Source: Paenibacillus turpanensis (GTDB taxonomy: Bacteria; Bacillota; Bacilli; Paenibacillales; YIM-B00363). Taken from it: a stretch of 64,000 bases of DNA. Shown one piece after another: positions 24,800 through 33,105 of the stretch (the first letter of the stretch is position 1; each line of letters begins with the position of its first letter). The stretch spans positions 124,001 through 188,000 of the forward strand of contig NZ_WTLI01000009.1 in NCBI RefSeq assembly GCF_011421635.1. The letters run 5' to 3'. The translations under genes and the position numbers were made by a program. Under the pieces are notes generated by a model. That model searched no databases. It had not been told where the DNA came from and was given only the letters and a program-made list of their open reading frames with translations.

Positions 24800-25689
24800 T
24801 TGTGGTCATTATAGCTGCGGCAGCGCTTTGTACGTATGGCGTGCTTGTGTGGCGCGATCGAGGCAAGGTCCGCGATGGAAAGCGAGAAAAAGGCTTTTCT
24901 TGGCGGACTCGTATGAACATCCCGGTGAGGACGGACAAACTCAGCGGGACAGAAAGCTACGATACATATGTGCTGTCCCAGAAGGAGCTGTTTGTAGTGG
25001 GCGCAGCCGGTTTTGCTGCAATGGCGCTGATCGGACGTCTGTTTTATGAACCGCTGCTGCTGAGTGTTATAACTGGGCTCTTGGGCTTGTCAGCCGTCCC
25101 GTTCTACCGCAAGGCAGTGGCAGCAAGGCGGAAGCAGCAGCTAACGCTGCAATTTAAGCAGGCCCTTTACTCGGTCTCCTCTTCATTGTCCGCAGGGAAA
25201 TCGGTGGAAAATGCCTTCCGTTCGGTGAACGAAGACTTGTCGCTCTTGTATCCGCAAGGAGATGTGCCGATGATGAAGGAGCTTGAGCGAATTGTTGCTC
25301 TCATTGAACTCGGCGAGCCCATCGAAAAAGCATTGGAGCAGTTTGCCGCTCGCAGCGGGGTTGAGGAAATCCAAACCTTCTCGGATATATTCCGCATTGG
25401 CAAGCGAAGCGGTGTCGATTTGGTGCATGTGGTACGACTCACCTCTCAATCGATCGGGGAAAAAATCGATATGGAGCAGGAAATTTCCGTCATGCTCGCT
25501 CAAAAGCGTTTTGAATCCAAAGCGCTGCTGCTGGTTCCCCTCGTCCTGCTTGCTTTTTTGAAATATAGTTCACCGGACTATGTTGCGCCTCTTTATGCAG
25601 CGGGAGGGATCGTAGTAATGACAGCAGCGCTTCTCGTATTAGGCGGTGCGTTCTGGTTCGTCAATCGGTTGATGAATATTAAGGTGTGA
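24796..25689 (+). CDS. tadB: TadB-like pilus assembly membrane protein
   Basis: A 297-residue inner-membrane platform protein of the GspF/T2SSF family. The first helix is at residues ~1-20, two further hydrophobic segments lie near residues 57-95, a cytosolic region follows with LYSVSSSLSAGKSVENAF and the RSGVDLVHVV stretch, and two helices form the C-terminus. TTG 24796 overlaps the tadA stop and follows AGGAGG 10 nt upstream. It is expected to form a complex with TadA and TadC. Confidence 0.88.
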   Translation: MIVVIIAAAALCTYGVLVWRDRGKVRDGKREKGFSWRTRMNIPVRTDKLSGTESYDTYVLSQKELFVVGAAGFAAMALIGRLFYEPLLLSVITGLLGLSAVPFYRKAVAARRKQQLTLQFKQALYSVSSSLSAGKSVENAFRSVNEDLSLLYPQGDVPMMKELERIVALIELGEPIEKALEQFAARSGVEEIQTFSDIFRIGKRSGVDLVHVVRLTSQSIGEKIDMEQEISVMLAQKRFESKALLLVPLVLLAFLKYSSPDYVAPLYAAGGIVVMTAALLVLGGAFWFVNRLMNIKV

Positions 25690-25695
25690 TGGGAA

Positions 25696-26541
25696 ATGGC
25701 AATTGCAATGATCGGGCTTTTGATAGTTTGGCTCTTTGGCGCCGGAGCGGGTAAGGCTTATCGCGCCAACAATGTTCGAAATGGCTTCTTGGCGTCTTTC
25801 AGCTGGTACATCGATAGGCTTCGATTGGCACAGGTTTTCGATGCTTTTCTTGTACGACTGCAGTATAAGTTCAGTCAGCTTGGAGAGATGACAGGCTTGT
25901 TTGAACGAAGCAAGCTTTGGCTTATTGAAACAACAGGCATCAGTTATGCTGTGCTGTTGTTTACGATTTTGCTGGCCTGGCTGGTCGGCGGAGACCCGGT
26001 TCTTGTAGGAGCGGGTCTTCTAGGGGCTCTGGTGACTCCGCTATTTCGCATCAAAAGCTTGGACGCACGTGTATTGACTCGGAAACGTCAGATGATGCTT
26101 GAGCTGCCGAATGTACTGAATCAGCTGGCTCTCTTTATGCACGCCGGCGATCCGATCACGAAGGCATTGTCGCGGTGCGCCGTGCCGGCAAGCGGAAATA
26201 AAGCGGTTCACCCGCTCTATGGCGAGCTGGCAAGATTGAAGCTGGAGCTGGAGCAGCAGCAGCCGTTTGCCGAGAGTATAGAGCGGTTTAACAAGCGCTG
26301 CGGTTTACAGGAGGTTTCCTTGGTTTGTACGACGATATTGCTTAATCACAAAAGGGGCGGTAATTATCTTGCGGCTTCGCTGCAGGAGCTGGGCAGAGGA
26401 TTATGGGACAAGCGAAAAACGACAGTCCGAACCTTGACGGAAGAGGCGTCTTCAAAAATGCTTTTTCCGATGGTCGTCATTTTTCTTGTTGTACTTGTTA
26501 TTGTCGCTTATCCAGCGATTATGCTGCTTGAAAATTCATAA
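25696..26541 (+). CDS. tadC: TadC-like pilus assembly membrane protein
   Basis: A 281-residue second T2SSF-family platform protein. There is a hydrophobic N-terminus, a pair of helices near residues 77-115, the cytosolic MLELPNVLNQLALFMHAGDPITKALSRC segment near residues 135-162 (typical of the domain), and a final helix (MVVIFLVVLVIVAYPAIML). It lies 6 bp after tadB. Confidence 0.88.
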   Translation: MAIAMIGLLIVWLFGAGAGKAYRANNVRNGFLASFSWYIDRLRLAQVFDAFLVRLQYKFSQLGEMTGLFERSKLWLIETTGISYAVLLFTILLAWLVGGDPVLVGAGLLGALVTPLFRIKSLDARVLTRKRQMMLELPNVLNQLALFMHAGDPITKALSRCAVPASGNKAVHPLYGELARLKLELEQQQPFAESIERFNKRCGLQEVSLVCTTILLNHKRGGNYLAASLQELGRGLWDKRKTTVRTLTEEASSKMLFPMVVIFLVVLVIVAYPAIMLLENS

Positions 26542-26556
26542 GGGGAGAGAATGTGG

Positions 26557-26784
26557 ATGAAGACGATTTCGATTGTAAATGAATGGAACAAGCTGAAGAG
26601 GGACGAGAGCGGAATCGGGACGCTGGAAATGCTGCTGATTATTGCAATCATCATTATCATAGCGGTTGCTTTCCGTAAATGGATTAGCAAATGGGTATAT
26701 GAAATGTTTACCGATTCGCAAACCAAGCTGGACCAAAACCGCACGGACCCAGGAAATATTAACCCTCCAGCCAGCGGCAGCTAA
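26557..26784 (+). CDS. flp: Flp1-like type IVb pilin
   Basis: A 75-residue pilin precursor. A positively charged leader (NEWNKLKRDESG) precedes a prepilin cleavage site G|IGTLE with Glu at mature position +5, then a hydrophobic helix (MLLIIAIIIIIAVAF) and a short polar tail. This is the Flp1-like pattern of Gram-positive Tad loci and is probably the major pilin. ATG 26557 is 9 nt from AGGGGAG; an in-frame ATG at 26551 is too close. The stop overlaps the next start (TAATG). Confidence 0.85.
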   Translation: MKTISIVNEWNKLKRDESGIGTLEMLLIIAIIIIIAVAFRKWISKWVYEMFTDSQTKLDQNRTDPGNINPPASGS

Positions 26785-27743
26785 TGGCCAAAGCGAAATG
26801 GAAATGGCTTGGAAATGAAAAAGGCTCATTTACGCTGGAAGCGGCGCTTGTAATGCCAGTCATTATGCTGATCGTGATCAGTCTGCTGCTTCTTGCGGTT
26901 GGGCAGCTGCGCAGTGCGCAGCTATATAAGTTTTCCTATCAAATTGCCGACCGTACCGCGTTTTCGTGGAGCAACAGTCACCGAGAGTATAAAACAGGGG
27001 CTTTAACCCCGGGATTTTACGACCCGCTATATTGGCGGCTGACCGATAATGCGCCGGTAAGGGTGGATAAAGGAAGCGTTCCGGATGACGGGCTTCCAGG
27101 AGCGAAATTGGCCAAGGGTCTTCCTGAAGCATCATTTGGCGATGCCTATTCGGCGATGGATAGATCGGGGCTGTTTTCGTATGTGCAGGTTTCTTCTTCA
27201 AGCAATGTGCCATGGCAGGGCCGGAAAACACTCATTGCGAATGCCTCGATAACAGAGCCGGCGGAGTTTATCCGCAATACCGATCTCATACTTAACGATC
27301 TTCCCAAATATGTTCAGAGGGCAACAGCTCCCGCACAAGCATCTGCTGCGCAAAACGGAACCCAGCAAAATTCCGGCAGCAATGAGGCTGCTAATAAACC
27401 GAGAGAGCTGGTATTCAGTAATCATGCTGAGGCACTCGCATACCTGCGAACGATTGTAAAAGGAAGTTATTCTTCTAGAAGTACAACCGAGAACGGGACG
27501 TGGCGAATGATCGATGCATTGGATCGGGACGGCATTGCCCATCAGGTGTATGTGGGTCCCAAAACTTACGGCGGAGACATCAAGGATCAGCTTTTGAAGG
27601 ATGCGGAGCTGGTGTCCAAGGGGGAGGTGAAGGGCGTGGTTTGGCATTTTTTTCGCAAGGAGGGAGCGGGCCAGCCGGGTCCAAGCAGAAGTCTAGCTGC
27701 AGAGCTTCAGAAGAAGGGAATTATGGTGGTCATCCATGAGTAA
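26784..27743 (+). CDS. TadE-like pseudopilin with long C-terminal domain
   Basis: A 319-residue protein. A short basic leader ends in G|SFTLE (cleavage site with Glu+5), followed by a hydrophobic helix (AALVMPVIMLIVISLLLLAV) and an extracellular region of about 270 residues, including a Gln/Asn/Ala-rich linker (near residues 180-205). This matches a TadE-like minor pilin with an added domain. It overlaps the flp stop by 1 bp and the next gene by 8 bp. Confidence 0.75.
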   Translation: MAKAKWKWLGNEKGSFTLEAALVMPVIMLIVISLLLLAVGQLRSAQLYKFSYQIADRTAFSWSNSHREYKTGALTPGFYDPLYWRLTDNAPVRVDKGSVPDDGLPGAKLAKGLPEASFGDAYSAMDRSGLFSYVQVSSSSNVPWQGRKTLIANASITEPAEFIRNTDLILNDLPKYVQRATAPAQASAAQNGTQQNSGSNEAANKPRELVFSNHAEALAYLRTIVKGSYSSRSTTENGTWRMIDALDRDGIAHQVYVGPKTYGGDIKDQLLKDAELVSKGEVKGVVWHFFRKEGAGQPGPSRSLAAELQKKGIMVVIHE

Positions 27744-29661
27744 GCAGCCCTCTGAAGATCATGATCCGCTTCCAAGCCGCAAATGGTGGGACAAGAGTGT
27801 AAAAAACGAGCGCGGCTCTGTATCGGTGCTGCTGCTCCTTCTGTTTGCGGCATTTTTCTTGTTCTGTGGGCTGCTGGTGGATATTGCGAGAATTTACATG
27901 GCGGATAATCGGGTGGAGACGGCCCTCCGTGCAGGTGCCCGCAGTGCTTTGTCAGGATATGACACCGGCGTGAAAGAGTATGGATTGTTTGGGGTTAGCG
28001 TGGGTGACGAACAGATCAAGCAGTGGTCGATAGAAGTTGTGCAGGCGCATCTTCGAGGTCAAGGAAAGAGCGGCTGGACTGCGGCTGCGGTTGAATCTAG
28101 CAAGCTGCATACAACGGCGCTCTACCCGTTGGCGGATCATACGATTTTTCGCCAGCAGGTGATGGAGCGGATGAAGTATGTTGCTCCCGCTGAATTCGCG
28201 GTATCCATTACGGAGGGCTTCCGTAAAACTCGTGCGGAGGCCGCCGCCGTACAAACGTATACGGAGCAGATGAAGCAGCTCGAGCAGCTGCAGGAAAAGC
28301 GGGAACAAGCCTTGAGGGCGGCAAAAAGTAAAGCGGAAGAGCTGATTAGGGATGCGAATCGCTTCCATAACAACTTTACGTCGTATATTGCACAAGCCAC
28401 TCACCCGGAAATGCCTTCTTATTCTGCAGGTGATGCGGCATTATCCCAATATTCCGGAATGACGAAAACGCTGAACGAGCTATTTGCACATTTGCAGGAG
28501 GCGAACCAAGTTGACCGTGAAATGGCCGGTTATGCCGATCAGACGGAGCAAAGCTGGAGAAGCCAAACCGCTAATGCTTCCGCAGAGTGGCATGGATTAG
28601 GGCTTCTCGGTGAGGATTATTTTGCAAAATACCGGAGTGATGCAGCGGAATTGGTTGCTTACGTGGGCAAGCTCTGCAATCAATGGTCTGCGCGAAAAGG
28701 CGGCCAAGAGCTTCGGCAGGCGAATGGTGACATCAAACAAGGGGCCCAGCGCTGGGGACAGCAGCTGATGCAGAAGGAAGCAGAACGGCAAGCGGCGTAT
28801 GACCGGCAGAAGCAGGCGGAAAAAGGAAAAAAGCAGGAAGCGGAAACGGAAGGGAAAAAGGCGTTGTCCCAAGCGCTTAAAGGAGCCTGCGAGCGGGTCG
28901 ATTTGCCTTATTACATCAAGCTTTTGGGCAATGGGGGTGCGTTGAAATACTTGCAATATAATGAGAACCAGGCTGCTGCGGGATCAGATTACCAGGCTCC
29001 TGAACCGGTCGGCTCGAGCGGCCTCGGTGCAATTCAGTTTTTATCGACGGTTTCCAGTGCGGCAGAGCTGCTGAGGAATGATATGTATTTGAATGAATTT
29101 GCGTTGACCACCTTTAATCACCGATTGAGAGCAGATGAGTATAATCATGTTTTGGAGAAGCAGGAGGCGGAATACATCCTTTACGGACTTCCAGGCTGTG
29201 AAGCGAATATTTCGGCGGCTTACGCGGAAATGTTTGCTGTCCGTACGGCACTCCGAACAGCAGAGGCGCTGCTCCAGCCGGCTAGGGCGGCAGCGGGAAC
29301 TCCGGCGCTTGCCTTCTTTACTGCTTTAGCGGAAGGGGTGCGGCAAGCCTCTTTGGACATGGAGAAGCTGATTAACGGAGAGAGCGTGGAGCTCTTTGCC
29401 AAAACCCCATCGATTCGTCTCAATTATGGGGATTATTTACGAATTTTTTATTTGCTGCACAGCAGCGATGACAAGGCGATGGCACGAATGCAGGCTCTCA
29501 TTGAGCTGCAAACAGGGACGGATTTAACGAAGGCGTATACGTCGGTTCATGCTTCGGTTGAAGCAAGGGTGCCTTATTGGTTTATGCCCCGTGTGCTGCG
29601 CGGATCGGAAGGAGGGAAGGGCTCCTATGCAATCTATAAACAAGTGTCTGACAGCTACTAA
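27736..29661 (+). CDS. TadG-like (DUF5702-type) pilus-associated protein
   Basis: A 641-residue protein. A pilin-like N-terminus NERG|SVSVLLLLLF has Leu instead of Glu at +5, followed by a membrane helix and the IARIYMADNRVETALRAGARSAL segment typical of TadE/TadG family proteins. Long coiled-coil-prone stretches lie near residues 170-200 and 340-375 (many Glu, Gln, Lys). It is probably the large surface or tip-associated Tad component. The end overlaps the next gene by 35 bp. Confidence 0.75.
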   Translation: MSKQPSEDHDPLPSRKWWDKSVKNERGSVSVLLLLLFAAFFLFCGLLVDIARIYMADNRVETALRAGARSALSGYDTGVKEYGLFGVSVGDEQIKQWSIEVVQAHLRGQGKSGWTAAAVESSKLHTTALYPLADHTIFRQQVMERMKYVAPAEFAVSITEGFRKTRAEAAAVQTYTEQMKQLEQLQEKREQALRAAKSKAEELIRDANRFHNNFTSYIAQATHPEMPSYSAGDAALSQYSGMTKTLNELFAHLQEANQVDREMAGYADQTEQSWRSQTANASAEWHGLGLLGEDYFAKYRSDAAELVAYVGKLCNQWSARKGGQELRQANGDIKQGAQRWGQQLMQKEAERQAAYDRQKQAEKGKKQEAETEGKKALSQALKGACERVDLPYYIKLLGNGGALKYLQYNENQAAAGSDYQAPEPVGSSGLGAIQFLSTVSSAAELLRNDMYLNEFALTTFNHRLRADEYNHVLEKQEAEYILYGLPGCEANISAAYAEMFAVRTALRTAEALLQPARAAAGTPALAFFTALAEGVRQASLDMEKLINGESVELFAKTPSIRLNYGDYLRIFYLLHSSDDKAMARMQALIELQTGTDLTKAYTSVHASVEARVPYWFMPRVLRGSEGGKGSYAIYKQVSDSY

Positions 29662-30217
29662 AGGCCCCACATCTAAACGTTCGTATTGGAGGGGGCAGCA
29701 GGGCGGGTATACGCTGGAGGCCGCTGTCGTTTTTCCCATTTTTGCCGTGGCCGCAGTGATTTTTATTGTCATGATTCATATTGCAATTATTGAAATGAAT
29801 GTAAGGTCTGCACTGAATCAAGCAGTGAAGCTGGTGGCCGTCTATTCCTATCCAGCGGCAGCGGTAATGAATAAGACTAATCTTCCCGTTGATGTCATTG
29901 CCGGTATACAAGAACAGCTGCCGGAGGCGGTTAAGCCATTGCTGTCTGCAATCACATCTCCTGTTGATCGCGCTGCGCGGGATGCGGCTGAGGTACTCAT
30001 TTACAACCACGCAGACCCGAAAAGCGATGGAACGAAGCGGCTGTATCGAGATCGGCTGGAGGTTTCGGAGCTGGAGCTGCCCTCGCTCTTTGGTTCAGGC
30101 GAGCCAATGGTGAAAATGACGGTTCAATATAAGGTGCCGATCACACTCCCGTTTTTCACGATTGACGTAACGCTTGTGCAAACGGCTTCGGAAAGAGCTT
30201 GGCTCGGGGCGTCGTAA
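29627..30217 (+). CDS. tadE: TadE-like minor pilin
   Basis: A 196-residue protein. The leader ends QQG|GYTLE, a prepilin site with Glu+5, followed by a hydrophobic helix (AAVVFPIFAVAAVIFIVMIH) and a C-terminal domain of about 150 residues. ATG 29627 has GGAGGGAAGG 10 nt upstream and lies within the end of the DUF5702-type gene. The length and motif fit TadE/TadF. Confidence 0.8.
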   Translation: MQSINKCLTATKGPTSKRSYWRGQQGGYTLEAAVVFPIFAVAAVIFIVMIHIAIIEMNVRSALNQAVKLVAVYSYPAAAVMNKTNLPVDVIAGIQEQLPEAVKPLLSAITSPVDRAARDAAEVLIYNHADPKSDGTKRLYRDRLEVSELELPSLFGSGEPMVKMTVQYKVPITLPFFTIDVTLVQTASERAWLGAS

Positions 30218-30301
30218 GGGCTGATGTACGCTTAGCGAAAACCAAGTTGTTCGACTCGAATTTGTTGTTTTTTCATTTAGGAAAGCGGGAGGTTTTCGTG
30301 C

Positions 30302-30814
30302 ATGGTGAAGCTGGCCCTGCTCAGCTGTTTTTTGTTGGCGGTGCTTTACACAGACTTACGCAGCCGGCGAATTCCCAATAAACTATGTGCGGCGGCTTTT
30401 CTTGCGGCTATCGTTTATCAGGGAACGGTGTCTTCGTTTGCAGGGCTTGGGGAAGCAGCCGCAGGAGCCTTGGCCGGAGGCGGGCTGATGGTCATTTTGT
30501 ATGCAGCGGGGGCGACGGGGGGAGGAGACGTGAAGCTGTTTACAGCCGCAGGCGCGTGGATTGGAGCCGCGGCAGCCGCAAAAGCAGTTTTGATTGCAGT
30601 TCTGATCTCCGGGGCTGTTGCTGTGATTTACTTCGGCTGGAAAGGAAATCTTGGTTCCTATTTTCGTGAAATTTATCGATTCCTCCTTTGCAGCGCTGCT
30701 TTGCGGGATCCTTCCATCGTTTTACGGGATGCGGCGCTTCAGAAGAGCCGTTTTCCTTTTGCCGTAGCGGCGGTTCCGGCCATTTATGCAGCGTTACATT
30801 TTCCCTTTAGGTAA
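30302..30814 (+). CDS. tadV: TadV/CpaA prepilin peptidase
   Basis: A 170-residue A24 aspartic peptidase that matures Flp and TadE-like proteins. Catalytic Asp residues are in YTDLRSRRIPN (near residue 18) and GATGGGDVKLF (near residue 75). There are about five membrane segments and no methyltransferase domain, as usual for TadV. GCGGGAGG lies 9 nt before ATG 30302. It follows tadE after an 84-bp gap in which nothing clear is seen. Confidence 0.88.
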   Translation: MVKLALLSCFLLAVLYTDLRSRRIPNKLCAAAFLAAIVYQGTVSSFAGLGEAAAGALAGGGLMVILYAAGATGGGDVKLFTAAGAWIGAAAAAKAVLIAVLISGAVAVIYFGWKGNLGSYFREIYRFLLCSAALRDPSIVLRDAALQKSRFPFAVAAVPAIYAALHFPFR

Positions 30815-30828
30815 GGAGGTGTTTGTCA

Positions 30829-32379
30829 TTGACACTGCAGTTGCAGCTTCATGGACGGCCGGTTCAATTTGAATCGGCAGGAGGAAAACAATTGCTGACG
30901 GTATCCGTTGCGGATCGGCTTGAGCTATCTGGCTCCGAGGTAAGCATGCTGCGCCACTGCCGCATTCCCAGCTTACTGGTTTTGTCGGTAGAGGAACGTA
31001 ATTTGGATGTCCGGCTGTGCTATAACGTTACGGGAAGAAGGTCACTTTCGCAGCAGCTGCGTTCCGGAGCTTTTTCAAGAACGGAAGCATGCCATATCTT
31101 GCTACAGATTATATCTATCATACAGAGCGGAGCACCATATTTATTAAAGCAGGATGGCTTTGTGCTTGATGAGCAATATATTTTTACCAGTGAGCTTTCG
31201 GGTGAATATCGGTTGTTGTATTTGCCATTACGAAGAGAGAAAGAGGATGCCGCGTTTTCCGAGCAGTTTTTGGATTTGGCGGAGCGGCTGTTTGGCGGGA
31301 ATGGGGAATTTCGAGACTTTGTCCGGAAGGAAGGAGGGCCGCCGTCGGTAATCGTTCACTGGAAGCGGCTAGTGGAGGGCTTTGAATTTCCATCCTCCGG
31401 TGACGACCGATTATTCAGGGATCATCTAAGTGAGGGGGCGGCGCGAAGCCATCTCAAGCTTGCAGCTACGCATTCCGAGAATGCGGGAGGGACGATGTTC
31501 TCTGCGCCTGGACAGTCAGCGGGCAACAAGGAAGAAAAAAAGCAGACGGCACAAACCTTGCTTGATGTAATGAATGCTGCGCGTGTCACCCCCAAAGCAG
31601 CGGAAGGCGGGGGCGAGCTTATTAACCCGAAGGGGGGACAGGGGAAGCCGCCGTCGAAGCACTCCGCTTTGGGGCGGGGGATGGGAGAATCTCCGGAATG
31701 GTTTGCAAGCATGCTGGAGGAGGAGTTTGAAGAGGGCGCTACTCCAGGAAAAGGACGCTTTAAGGAGCTTTTGACAGACAAAGGCGTTGGGCTTTGGACG
31801 GTGTTGACTTGTACAGCGGGAATTGCCGTCGTCTGGTTACCTTCTGAAGGCCTGTTGTATACAGCGCTGGGATGCTTATCGGAAGTGGTGAGACGAGTAG
31901 TGCTCGCCATGGCGGCAGCACCCGCTTTAGCGGCGGAGTCGGACGTATACGATACAGGGGAACTGCAGGGAGAATTCTTAGCTGTCAAAAATGATGTTCA
32001 GATGAGCGAATGGTGTCAAACATCTTTTTTACCGGAATCCGATGCAACGGTCTTTTTAGGTGCGGGCTGGAAGCCTGATCCGACCCGGCTTCTGCTAATC
32101 GAGCATGAGGGGAAGGAACGAACGGTGCCTTGGAAAACAGAACGTTTTGTCCTTGGAAGAGGTCCGGAGGGGGTAGATTATGAAGCGGCGAGTTCTGGCA
32201 TTTCCCGTCAGCATGTGGAATGGAGCACAAGCGATAAGGGGATATTTATCAAGGATTTAGGCTCGCGCAATGGAACTCGTCTTAATGGAGAGCTGCTGCA
32301 GCCGTTCACATTGTATCCGTTAAAAGAAGGGGATACGGTAACTGTTCTTACTTTTGAGGTTACTTTGCGTATCGCCTAA
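30829..32379 (+). CDS. FHA-domain protein with DUF6382-like N-terminus
   Basis: A 516-residue protein. Residues ~1-190 match the DUF6382-type region found in Tad-associated FHA proteins. A variable Gly/Glu-rich linker follows, then one hydrophobic segment near residue 320. The C-terminal FHA domain spans about residues 415-516, with the pattern VLGRGP...SGISRQHVEW...DLGSRNGTRLNG (phosphothreonine-binding Arg, Ser and Asn present). TTG 30829 is chosen because AAGGAGGT is 8 nt upstream; an in-frame TTG at 30823 is only 2 nt away. It probably reads out phosphorylation by the kinase at 20550 (inference). Confidence 0.82.
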   Translation: MTLQLQLHGRPVQFESAGGKQLLTVSVADRLELSGSEVSMLRHCRIPSLLVLSVEERNLDVRLCYNVTGRRSLSQQLRSGAFSRTEACHILLQIISIIQSGAPYLLKQDGFVLDEQYIFTSELSGEYRLLYLPLRREKEDAAFSEQFLDLAERLFGGNGEFRDFVRKEGGPPSVIVHWKRLVEGFEFPSSGDDRLFRDHLSEGAARSHLKLAATHSENAGGTMFSAPGQSAGNKEEKKQTAQTLLDVMNAARVTPKAAEGGGELINPKGGQGKPPSKHSALGRGMGESPEWFASMLEEEFEEGATPGKGRFKELLTDKGVGLWTVLTCTAGIAVVWLPSEGLLYTALGCLSEVVRRVVLAMAAAPALAAESDVYDTGELQGEFLAVKNDVQMSEWCQTSFLPESDATVFLGAGWKPDPTRLLLIEHEGKERTVPWKTERFVLGRGPEGVDYEAASSGISRQHVEWSTSDKGIFIKDLGSRNGTRLNGELLQPFTLYPLKEGDTVTVLTFEVTLRIA

Positions 32380-32430
32380 AAATACGGTTATAATAAAATG
32401 CAGGAATTCATTGGGAAAGGATGATCCGTT

Positions 32431-32985
32431 TTGGCTAGAACACCTTCCAACATGGTAGCCCTAGGGACGAAAGCGCCCGATTTTTCGCTGCCGAATGTCG
32501 TTTCCGGTACGACGGTTTCGCTTCAAGACATTAAGTCTGACCGTGCAACTTTGGTCATGTTTATTTGTAACCACTGTCCGTTTGTTAAGCATGTGATGGA
32601 TGAACTGGTACAGCTTGGCCGGGACTATATTCCAAAAGGCGTGTCCGTAATCGCGATCAGCTCCAACGATGCGGAGCAGTATCCTGATGATTCGCCGGAG
32701 GAGATGAAAAAGCTGGCGCAGGAAAAAAGCTTTCCGTTCCCTTACTTATACGATGAAACCCAGCAGGTTGCCAAGGCGTTTGATGCAGCATGCACGCCGG
32801 ACTTTTACATTTTGGACGGCTCCTTGTCGATCGTGTACAGAGGGCAGCTGGATGATTCGAGACCGGGCAATGATGTGCCTGTAACGGGGAAAGACATCCG
32901 CACCGCGTTGGACGCACTGCTTAGCGGAAGCCCTGTATCGCAGGAGCAGCGACCTAGCCTAGGCTGCAATATTAAGTGGAAATAA
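32431..32985 (+). CDS. Thioredoxin-fold (AhpC/TSA-like) redox protein
   Basis: A 184-residue thioredoxin-superfamily protein. KAPDFSLPNV opens the AhpC/TSA-type fold, and CNHCPFVKHV (about residue 46) is a CxxC-type active site. The cis-Pro region CTPDFYILD follows, with a family-typical C-terminus RPSLGCNIKWK. It is probably a cytosolic thiol-disulfide or peroxide-reducing enzyme. TTG 32431 has GGAAAGGATG upstream. It has its own terminator at 32996. Confidence 0.85.
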   Translation: MARTPSNMVALGTKAPDFSLPNVVSGTTVSLQDIKSDRATLVMFICNHCPFVKHVMDELVQLGRDYIPKGVSVIAISSNDAEQYPDDSPEEMKKLAQEKSFPFPYLYDETQQVAKAFDAACTPDFYILDGSLSIVYRGQLDDSRPGNDVPVTGKDIRTALDALLSGSPVSQEQRPSLGCNIKWK

Positions 32986-32995
32986 ATCGCATAAC

Positions 32996-33033
32996 GGAGA
33001 CATTGCCCTGGACAAGGGGATGTCTCTTTTTAT
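32996..33033 (+). terminator. Rho-independent terminator
   Basis: GAGACAT (32997-33003) and inner CCC pair with GGG and ATGTCTC (33020-33026), followed by TTTTT. It separates the redox gene from the SNF2 cluster. Confidence 0.8.
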
Positions 33034-33105
33034 TGTCGTAAGTTGTATCTCGCCTAGTCGTTTGGTATGTTTAATATTATACCTATTTTTGCCGAGGTGA
33101 ACGGC

